Positions 1 through 5,222 of a stretch of 6,866 bases of DNA are shown here, one piece after another. Source of the stretch: CAIXRL01 sp964619155. Its GTDB lineage: Bacteria > Eisenbacteria > RBG-16-71-46. The notes below the pieces were generated by a model. That model had not been told where the DNA came from and searched no databases. It saw only the letters and a list, made by a program, of their open reading frames with translations. Every line of letters begins with the position of its first letter. Position 1 is the stretch's first letter. The position numbers and the translations under genes are program-made. The DNA lies in contig CAZUEM010000179.1 of the NCBI GenBank assembly GCA_964619155.1, positions 1 to 6,866 of the forward strand. Reading direction: 5' to 3'.

Positions 1-515
1 GCCGCGCGCTTCGCGGCGCGCGGCCTCGCGCGCGGCGACACGCTGGCGGGCGGGCCGACCGCGCGCGTGCTGTGGCCGCCGCGCGAGGGGGAGCCGGGAG
101 GCGAGCGGGCGGACCGCGGCGACAACGCGGCCTCGCTCGTGCTCGAGCTGGGCGAGGGCCGCGGCCGCGTGCTGCTCGCCGCCGACGCGGACAGCCTGGT
201 CGAGGACGCCCTGGCCGTGGCGCCGGGACTCGCATTGCTCAAGGCCGGCCACCACGGCTCGGGATCCTCGACCGGCGCGGCGCTGCTCGCGAGGGCGCGC
301 CCGGCGCGCGCGCTCGTCTCGGCCGGGCGGCGCAACGCCTACGGCCACCCGCACGCCGGCGTGCTCGCGCGCCTCGCCGCGTTCGGCGTCGCCGCGGACC
401 GCACCGACCTCGAGGGCGCGGTCTGGTACGAGGTCTCGGCCGGAGGCGTCCGCAAGCTCGACTGGCGCGCGGGCGAGCCGTGGCTCGCGCGCCCGCCCCG
501 GCGCCGCGCCCGTGA
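1..515 (+). CDS. comEC: ComEC/Rec2 family DNA-uptake protein, C-terminal metallo-beta-lactamase-like domain (5' partial, 3' end uncertain)
   Basis: ComEC is the inner-membrane channel for single-stranded DNA uptake in natural transformation; many versions carry a C-terminal metallo-beta-lactamase-like domain thought to act on DNA outside the membrane. Only the end of that domain is here, in the frame starting at base 1. Visible motifs, in window-codon numbering, are DNAASLVLEL (41-50), a strand ending LLAAD (58-62, where relatives usually have GD), LLKAGHHGSGSST (79-91) with the HHGS pair, a YGHP motif (114-117) and RTDLEGAV (134-141). Membrane segments and the first metal motif would lie upstream. 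Recognisable homology ends near base 465. No stop follows in this frame: it stays open through purN to 1221. The end given is the nearest stop in another frame (513-515), which fits if one base is gained or lost near 465-512. The alternative is a true ComEC-PurN fusion. The family is fairly sure; the 3' end is not. Confidence 0.8.
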   Translation, partial: RALRGARPRARRHAGGRADRARAVAAARGGAGRRAGGPRRQRGLARARAGRGPRPRAARRRRGQPGRGRPGRGAGTRIAQGRPPRLGILDRRGAAREGAPGARARLGRAAQRLRPPARRRARAPRRVRRRRGPHRPRGRGLVRGLGRRRPQARLARGRAVARAPAPAPRP

Positions 516-547
516 GCCGCGGCCGCGCGTCGTGCGCCGCGCGCAAC

Positions 548-577
548 TTGCCGCTCCGCGCGCACGCGGGTTAGCTT
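548..577 (+). promoter_or_regulatory. Candidate promoter for purN, leaderless type
   Basis: TTGCCG (548-553) resembles a sigma-70 -35 box. After 18 nt comes TAGCTT (572-577), which keeps the key T-A-n-n-n-T bases of a -10 box. Only five bases separate this from the GTG at 583, so transcription would start at or next to the start codon and leave no room for a Shine-Dalgarno sequence; indeed none is visible. Read as ComEC codons, 544-582 contains CAA, CTT, GCT, GCA, TTA and GCT, which is unlike the G/C-ending codons on both sides. It therefore looks non-coding. The promoter call is inferred from spacing and composition only. Confidence 0.45.
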
Positions 578-582
578 GCGGC

Positions 583-1221
583 GTGCCCGCGTCCAGCCCC
601 GCCCGCATCGCCGTCTTCGCCTCCGGCAACGGCTCGAACTTCGAAGCCCTGGCCGCCGCTGCCGCGCGCGGGGAACTCGGCGGCGAGATCGTGGCGCTCC
701 TGTGCGACAACCCCGCCGCGTACGCGCTCGAGCGCGCGAAGCGCTTCGGCATCGAGGCGGTGACGCCGCCCGCGGGCCGCTTCCGGACGAAGCTCGAGGA
801 CGAGCGCCCCTGGCTCGAGGCGCTGGCCGAGCGCCGCGTGGACCTCGTGCTGCTCGCCGGCTTCATGCGCCGGCTGCACGCGCCGCTGCTCTCGGCCTGG
901 GCGAACCGGATGCTCAACATCCACCCATCGCTGCTGCCCGCCTTCCCGGGGCTCGACGCCATCGGCCAGGCGTGGCGGCACGGCGTGCGCGTGACGGGCT
1001 GCACCGTGCACCTCGTCGAGGACGCGCTCGATGCCGGGCCGATCGTCGCGCAGGCCGCGGTCGGGGTGGGCGAGGGCGAGACGCTCGAGTCGCTCGAGGC
1101 GCGCGTGCACGCGGCCGAGCACGCGCTCTACCCGGCGGCGGTGCGGCGCTTCCTCACGGAGCCCTGGCTCGTGCAGGGCCGCAGGCTCGTCTTTCACGCG
1201 AACGAGGCCACGCATGGCTGA
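583..1221 (+). CDS. purN: Phosphoribosylglycinamide formyltransferase, folate-dependent (GART)
   Basis: PurN transfers the formyl group of 10-formyltetrahydrofolate to GAR to give FGAR, the third step of purine synthesis, in the cytoplasm. The 212 residues from the GTG match the usual PurN length. ARIAVFASGNGSNFEAL (residues 7-23) holds the phosphate-binding glycine loop. LNIHPSLLPAFPG (111-123) holds the catalytic Asn112 and His114. VTGCTVHLVEDALDAGPIVAQ begins at 137 and ends with the catalytic aspartate Asp150 and the GPIVAQ strand. All three catalytic residues known from E. coli PurN (Asn, His, Asp) are present. The start was chosen because the family begins only a few residues before the GNGSN loop. 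The reading frame is also open upstream into comEC, so an annotation program may merge the two. The stop overlaps the next gene's start by 8 bp (ATGGCTGA), implying co-translation. The enzyme call is very secure; the start is good but not proven. Confidence 0.96.
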   Translation: MPASSPARIAVFASGNGSNFEALAAAAARGELGGEIVALLCDNPAAYALERAKRFGIEAVTPPAGRFRTKLEDERPWLEALAERRVDLVLLAGFMRRLHAPLLSAWANRMLNIHPSLLPAFPGLDAIGQAWRHGVRVTGCTVHLVEDALDAGPIVAQAAVGVGEGETLESLEARVHAAEHALYPAAVRRFLTEPWLVQGRRLVFHANEATHG

Positions 1222-1987
1222 GGCGCGCAACGAGTTGCGTCCCGCGCTCGAAGCGGTCGTGTTCGACGCCGGAGGGACGCTGGTGCGGCTCGACTTCGAG
1301 TGGATCGGCGAGCTGCTCGCCGGGCTCGGCGTCGCGGTCGGGCCCGAGGGGCTGCGCCGCGCCGAGGTGCGCGGGCGCCGCATGTACGACGAGGCGGCCG
1401 CTCGAGCGCGCCGCGCGGCGGGCGGAGCGCCAGGCGACGCCGCGACGCTCGCGGCCATCGAGGCCTATTACGCCGGCATGCTGGAGGGCGCGGGCTGCCG
1501 CCACCCGCTGCTCGGCGAGGCGGTTCGCGCGCTGTGGGAGCGGCAGGCGTCGGACCACCTCCTGTGGTCGCGCCGCAACGAGGGCGCCCCGGAGGCGATC
1601 GCGGGCGTGCGCGCGCTCGGGCTGCGCGCGGCCTGCGTGAGCAACTCCGACGGGCGCGCCGAGGCGCACCTCGTGCAGACGGGCACGCGCGAGGGGCTCG
1701 AGTTCGTGGTGGACTCGCGCCTCGAGGGCGTCGAGAAGCCCGACCCGGAGATCTTCCGCATCGCGCTCGGCCGCATGGGCGTGGCGCCGGAGCGGGCGGT
1801 GTACGTCGGCGACCTGCGCTCGGTGGACGAGGCCGGGGCGCGGGCCGCCGGAATGCACTTCGTGCTCCTCGACCCCTTCGGCGATTATGCGGGGGCGAGC
1901 ACCCCGAGCATCCCCTCGATCGACCGGCTGCCGGCGCACCTCGCGGCGCGCTTCGCGACGCCGGCTTCGGGGAACGGCACTTCGTAA
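1214..1987 (+). CDS. HAD-superfamily hydrolase, subfamily IA-like, probable phosphatase
   Basis: The 257-residue protein has all four HAD motifs. Motif I is VVFDAGGTLV (residues 15-24), with nucleophile Asp18. Motif II is CVSNS, with Ser143. Motif III is EKPDPEIF, with Lys175. Motif IV is VYVGDLRSVD, with Asp200 and Asp205. Between motifs I and II lie about 120 residues that are largely helix-like, as expected of a C1 cap. The second aspartate of the usual DxD motif, which acts as general acid/base in HAD phosphatases, is Gly20 here. DAGGTL variants occur in other HAD-IA proteins, so this need not mean inactivity. The substrate cannot be read from the sequence. The ATG overlaps the purN stop by 8 bp and is preceded by GAGG at 1204-1207 with a 6-nt spacer. 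Its place between purN and purC suggests a phosphorylated purine intermediate or nucleotide as substrate, or a housecleaning role; that is inference only. Confidence 0.92.
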   Translation: MAEARNELRPALEAVVFDAGGTLVRLDFEWIGELLAGLGVAVGPEGLRRAEVRGRRMYDEAAARARRAAGGAPGDAATLAAIEAYYAGMLEGAGCRHPLLGEAVRALWERQASDHLLWSRRNEGAPEAIAGVRALGLRAACVSNSDGRAEAHLVQTGTREGLEFVVDSRLEGVEKPDPEIFRIALGRMGVAPERAVYVGDLRSVDEAGARAAGMHFVLLDPFGDYAGASTPSIPSIDRLPAHLAARFATPASGNGTS

Positions 1988-2026
1988 CGCAACGCGATCA
2001 CCTGGACGGCCGTCCCGCGAGGCGGC

Positions 2027-2032
2027 AGGAGG
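2027..2032 (+). promoter_or_regulatory. Strong Shine-Dalgarno site of purC
   Basis: AGGAGG lies five bases before the GTG at 2038 and is the best ribosome binding site in the window. It fixes the GTG as the purC start, even though the same frame is open far upstream. The 50-nt HAD-purC gap is the longest stretch between clearly bounded genes from purN onward. It shows no AT-rich -10 element, so purC is probably transcribed with the upstream genes and translated independently. Confidence 0.8.
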
Positions 2033-2037
2033 AGAAC

Positions 2038-2970
2038 GTGAACGGCATCGCCCCCATCGTCGTCGCTCCCGAGCTGCTCGAGGCCCGCCACGCGGTCCCC
2101 GACGTGGACGTCCCCGGCGCGAAGCTCTTCCGGCGCGGCAAGGTCCGCACCGTGTACGAAGCCGGCCCGGATCACTTCGTCATCGTCGCGAGCGACCGCC
2201 TGTCGGCCTACGACTCGATCCTGCCGACGCCCATCCCCGGCAAGGGCGCGATCCTCTCGCTGATCAGCGCCTGGTGGATGAAGACGCTGGCGAGCGCGCG
2301 GCCGCACCACCTCGTGAGCGACGACCCCGCGGACTTCCCCGAGCCGTTCCGCTCGCAGGCGGAGCGGCTGCGCGGCCGCGCCCAGCTCGTCCGCCGCGCC
2401 GAGCGCGTGGACATCGAGTGCGTGGTGCGCGGCTACCTGACCGGCAGCGGCTGGAAGGAGTACCGCAGCTCGCGCAGCGTCTGCGGCGTCCCGCTGCCCG
2501 AGGGCCTGAAGGACGGTTCGAAGCTCGAGCCGGCGATCTTCACGCCCGCGACCAAGAACGACACCGGGCACGACGAGAACATCCCGTTCGAGCGCATGGC
2601 CGAGATCGCCGGCCGCGCGACCGCCGAGGAGCTGCGCGCGCGCAGCCTCGCGATCTACGAGGAGGCCCGCGCACGGGCGTGGGAGCGCGGCCTCGTGCTC
2701 GCCGACACCAAGTTCGAGTTCGGCCGGATCGACGGGGCGCTCGCGCTCATCGACGAGGCGCTCTCGCCGGACTCGTCGCGCTACTGGGACCGCGCCGGGT
2801 ACGAGTCCGGGCAGCTGCTCAGCTTCGACAAGCAGTACGTGCGCGACTGGCTCGACCGCAGCGGCTGGAACCACGAGCCGCCGGCCCCGCCGCTGCCCGC
2901 CGAGGTCGTCGCGAAGACGCAGGAGCGCTACCTCGAGGCCATCCGCCGGCTGTCGGGAGCCGCGCGATGA
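2038..2970 (+). CDS. purC: Phosphoribosylaminoimidazole-succinocarboxamide synthase (SAICAR synthetase), long form
   Basis: PurC joins CAIR and aspartate using ATP to form SAICAR. The 310-residue product belongs to the long form (about 300 residues, as in yeast Ade1) rather than the roughly 237-residue form of E. coli and Bacillus. Conserved blocks in order are LFRRGKVRTVYE (30-41, nucleotide-binding loop), VIVASDRLSAYDSIL (48-62), IPGKGAIL (66-73), VVRGYLTGSGWKEY (129-142), LPEGLKDGSKLEPAIFTPATK (from 153), HDEN (178-181), LVLADTKFEFG (219-229), DEALSPDSSRYW (239-250) and SFDKQYVRDWL (262-272). Nothing essential looks missing. The GTG start follows an AGGAGG with 5-nt spacing. The TGA stop overlaps the purH start in an ATGA, so PurC and PurH, acting two steps apart around PurB, are probably translationally coupled. 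The assignment is essentially certain. Confidence 0.98.
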   Translation: MNGIAPIVVAPELLEARHAVPDVDVPGAKLFRRGKVRTVYEAGPDHFVIVASDRLSAYDSILPTPIPGKGAILSLISAWWMKTLASARPHHLVSDDPADFPEPFRSQAERLRGRAQLVRRAERVDIECVVRGYLTGSGWKEYRSSRSVCGVPLPEGLKDGSKLEPAIFTPATKNDTGHDENIPFERMAEIAGRATAEELRARSLAIYEEARARAWERGLVLADTKFEFGRIDGALALIDEALSPDSSRYWDRAGYESGQLLSFDKQYVRDWLDRSGWNHEPPAPPLPAEVVAKTQERYLEAIRRLSGAAR

Positions 2971-4547
2971 GCGCCAGGGGCGCGCCGGGCCCCGGCGCGG
3001 ACGCCCGCCCGGCGCCGGGCTGGCCGCGGGCCGCGCTGCTGTCGCTGTCCGACAAGGCCGGCGCGGCGGAGTTCGCGAAGGCGCTCGCCGCACGCGGCAC
3101 GCGCGTGGTGGCGAGCGGCGGCACCGCCGCGCACCTGAAATCCGAGGGCGTCCCGGTGACCGCGGTCGAGGAGTGGACGGGCTTCGGCGAGATGCTCGGC
3201 GGGCGCGTCAAGACCCTGCACCCGCACGTGCACGCGCCCATCCTCGCGCGCCGCGACCGCGCGGAGGACATGGCCGCGCTCGAGTCGCGCGGGCTCGAGC
3301 CGCTCGACCTGGTGGCCGTGACGCTCTACCCGTTCGAGGAGAAGGCGGCCGCGCTCGACGACGCCGGGATGATCGAGGAGATCGACATCGGCGGCGTCGC
3401 GCTGCTGCGCGCCGCGGCCAAGAACCACGACGGCGTGATCGTCGTGCACGACCCGCGGCAGTACGCCGAGGTGCTCGAGTCGCTCGGGCGCGGCGTGAGC
3501 GCGGAGGAGCGGCGGCGCTGGGCGCTCGCGGCGTTCGCGCGCACGGCGCGCTACGACGGCGCGATCGCCGGCGAGCTGGCGCGGCGCGCGGGCGCCGAGG
3601 CGGAGCCGCCGGCGGCGCACGCGCTCGTGCTCGAGCGGGCGCGCACGCTGCGCTACGGCGAGAATCCGCACCAGGCCGCGGCGCTCTACGCGCGCGGCGG
3701 CACGCTGCACGCGCTGCAGTCGTGGCGCGAGGGCAAGGAGCTCTCGTACAACAACCTGCTCGACCTCGAGGCGGCCGTCTCGCTGGTGTGGCGCTTCGCG
3801 CGCCCGGCGTGCGTCATCGTCAAGCACAACCAGCCGTGCGGCGTGGCGTGCGCGGACTCGCTCGAGGACGCGTATTCGCTGGCGCGCGACGCGGACGCGC
3901 TCTCGGCGTTCGGCGGCATCGTCGCGTTCAACCGCCCGCTCGACGCGGCGACCGCGACGGCGCTGCACGACCAGTTCGTCGAGTGCATCGCCTTCCCCGA
4001 GCTCACGCCCGAGGCGGACGTGGCCCTGCGCGGCAAGAAGAACGTGCGCCTCGTGCGCCTGACCGCGTCCGACCTCGCGGCGGACGACCCGTGGGGCGTG
4101 CGGCTCGTGGGCCCCTGGGCGCTGCTGCAGCGCGAGGCTCCGGGCGAGCCGCCGCCGTGGCGGACGGTCACGCGCCGCGCCCCGGCGGCCGAGGAGATGA
4201 CGTCGCTGATGTTCGCGTGGGAGGTGTGCGCGGCCGCGCGCTCGAACGCCATCGTGCTCGCGCGCGGCGAGGAGCTGATCGGCCTCGGCAGCGGACAGAC
4301 CTCGCGCGTGGACGCGGTGGACGTCGCGCTCATGAAGGCCCGGCGCGCCGGGCACGACGTGCACGGCGTGGTGCTGGCGAGCGACGGCTTCTTCCCGTTC
4401 GCCGACAGCGTCACGCACGCCGCCGAGGCGGGCGTCACCGCGATCGTCCAGCCGGGCGGATCGGTGCGCGACGCCGAGGTGATCGCCGAGGCCGATCGGC
4501 TCGAGGTGGCGATGGTGTTCACCGACCGAAGGACGTTCCGTCATTGA
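2967..4547 (+). CDS. purH: Bifunctional AICAR formyltransferase / IMP cyclohydrolase
   Basis: PurH performs the last two steps to IMP: formylation of AICAR by 10-formyl-THF, then ring closure of FAICAR. The 526 residues match the family. The N-terminal cyclohydrolase (MGS-like) domain shows ALLSLSDKAG (23-32), ASGGTA (49-54) and TGFGEMLGGRVKTLHP (71-86). The transformylase part shows LRYGENPHQAA (228-238), SYNNLLDLEAA (260-270), catalytic Lys286-His287 in VKHNQPCG, AFGGIVAFNR (314-323), SGQTSRVDAV (442-451), ASDGFFPF (471-478), IVQPGGSVRD (493-502) and the typical FRH end. The usual KHxNPCG reads KHNQPCG, with Gln289 for Asn. Residues 1-20 are a Gly/Ala/Pro/Arg extension before the first conserved strand, encoded partly by palindromes. 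The ATG overlaps the purC stop (ATGA), with GGGAG at 2955-2959. The stop overlaps the next gene's TTG. Confidence 0.98.
   Translation: MSARGAPGPGADARPAPGWPRAALLSLSDKAGAAEFAKALAARGTRVVASGGTAAHLKSEGVPVTAVEEWTGFGEMLGGRVKTLHPHVHAPILARRDRAEDMAALESRGLEPLDLVAVTLYPFEEKAAALDDAGMIEEIDIGGVALLRAAAKNHDGVIVVHDPRQYAEVLESLGRGVSAEERRRWALAAFARTARYDGAIAGELARRAGAEAEPPAAHALVLERARTLRYGENPHQAAALYARGGTLHALQSWREGKELSYNNLLDLEAAVSLVWRFARPACVIVKHNQPCGVACADSLEDAYSLARDADALSAFGGIVAFNRPLDAATATALHDQFVECIAFPELTPEADVALRGKKNVRLVRLTASDLAADDPWGVRLVGPWALLQREAPGEPPPWRTVTRRAPAAEEMTSLMFAWEVCAAARSNAIVLARGEELIGLGSGQTSRVDAVDVALMKARRAGHDVHGVVLASDGFFPFADSVTHAAEAGVTAIVQPGGSVRDAEVIAEADRLEVAMVFTDRRTFRH
2981..3020 (+). repeat. Two adjacent GC palindromes in the 5' end of purH
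   Basis: Bases 2981-2999 form two perfect 9-bp inverted arms around one central base. Bases 3007-3020 form a perfect 14-bp palindrome. The arms share the same core: GCGCCGGGC occurs at 2982-2990 and 3012-3020, and its complement at 3007-3015. The RNA could therefore fold as two small hairpins or as one longer alternative. The elements begin 14 nt after the purH ATG and code for the low-complexity N-terminal extension. Such sequences are easy to obtain by chance at this GC content, so a regulatory role is unproven. Confidence 0.5.
4529..4533 (+). promoter_or_regulatory. Candidate Shine-Dalgarno site for the TTG-started YdeI-family gene
   Basis: AAGGA lies within the last purH codons, ten bases before the TTG at 4544. 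It supports this unusual start, since no ATG or GTG lies in frame between the purH stop and the conserved N-terminal block. The next in-frame ATG, at 4694, would cut that block off. Confidence 0.5.
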
Positions 4548-5218
4548 GCGGCGCGGCGCGCGCGGGGAGCACATCGCGGCCGCCGCGGTTCTTCGCGACC
4601 GCCGCAGCGTTCCGCGCGTGGCTGGCGCGGCGCCACGCGCGCGCGGCCGAGCTGCTCGTCGGCTTCCACCGCGTCGGCTCGGGGACGCGTTCGATGACCT
4701 ACCCGCAGGCGCTGGACGAGGCCCTCTGCTTCGGCTGGATCGACGGCGTGCGCCGCTCGCTCGACGCGACGCGCTACACGATCCGGTTCACGCCGCGCCG
4801 GTCCGGCAGCCACTGGAGCCTCGTCAACGTCCGCCACGTCGCGCGGCTCGCGGCGGAGGGCCGGATGGCGGCGCCCGGGCGCGCGGCGTTCGCGGCGCGC
4901 GACCCGGAGCGGACCGGGCGCTACGCGTTCGAGTCCTCGCCCCGCGACCTGCCGCCGGCGTACGCGAGACGCCTCGCCGCGGACGCGAAGGCGCACGCGC
5001 ACTTCACCGCGATGCCGCCCTACTACCGGCGCGTCGTCACCCACTGGGTGACGAGCGCGAAGCGCGAGGAGACGCGCGAGCGCCGCTTCGCCACCCTGCT
5101 CGAGCACTCGCGCCGGGGCCGCCGCGTCCCGCCGCTCGATCTCCCGAAGAAGCCCGCGAGCGCTTCCGCGCGCCGACCCGCGCGCGGCCGCGACGCGAAA
5201 CCCGCACGGAAGGCCTGA
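4544..5218 (+). CDS. YdeI/OmpD-associated (OmdA-like) family protein
   Basis: This 224-residue protein matches the YdeI/OmpD-associated family (COG4430-like; Pfam name bacteriocin-protection, YdeI or OmpD-associated). Its biochemical function is not established. Family hallmarks are RFFATAAAFRAWLARRH (15-31), ELLVGFHRVGSG (36-47), MTYPQALDEALCFGWIDGVR (51-70), YTIRFTPRRSGSHWSLVN (78-95), a GRMAAPG turn (106-112) and PPYYRRVVTHWVTSAKREETRERR (from 158). I see no signal peptide or membrane segment, so it is probably cytoplasmic. The last 30 or so residues are a Lys/Arg/Ala/Pro-rich tail that looks disordered and may bind nucleic acid. The start is a TTG overlapping the purH TGA (TTGA), with AAGGA ten bases upstream. 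The reading frame is open further upstream inside purH, but only as a shadow. The stop lies 4 nt before guaA, so the gene is embedded in the purine run; a purine role cannot be claimed. Confidence 0.88.
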   Translation: MSGAARAGSTSRPPRFFATAAAFRAWLARRHARAAELLVGFHRVGSGTRSMTYPQALDEALCFGWIDGVRRSLDATRYTIRFTPRRSGSHWSLVNVRHVARLAAEGRMAAPGRAAFAARDPERTGRYAFESSPRDLPPAYARRLAADAKAHAHFTAMPPYYRRVVTHWVTSAKREETRERRFATLLEHSRRGRRVPPLDLPKKPASASARRPARGRDAKPARKA

Positions 5219-5222
5219 GTCC

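Noticed and set aside
339..1458. Long open frames on the minus strand opposite purN and the HAD gene
   Set aside because: Their translations are Arg/Ala/Pro-rich with no recognisable motifs, and they lie opposite genes with clear conserved residues. Long antisense frames are expected in very GC-rich coding DNA.
2004..2015. Perfect 12-bp palindrome GGACGGCCGTCC in the HAD-purC gap, considered as an operator
   Set aside because: At this base composition a 12-bp palindrome is expected by chance in a few percent of 50-nt gaps, and there is no promoter-like sequence beside it to regulate.
1300..2037. Upstream open extension of the purC frame across the HAD gene
   Set aside because: The extension is low-complexity Arg/Gly/Ala sequence overlapping the HAD coding frame. 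The AGGAGG before the GTG at 2038 and the family N-terminus place the start there.
1988..2037. Possible promoter or purine riboswitch before purC
   Set aside because: The gap is only 50 nt, too short for a purine riboswitch, and it has no AT-rich -10-like hexamer.
1887..2966. Upstream open extension of the purH frame across purC
   Set aside because: It is an Arg/Pro-rich shadow of purC. The ATGA overlap at 2967 with GGGAG upstream and the start of PurH homology soon after fix the start.
2928..4574. A 548-codon minus-strand open frame covering purH
   Set aside because: It is a GC shadow of purH: composition is Arg/Ala/His/Val-rich without domain features, while the + strand frame encodes a full PurH.
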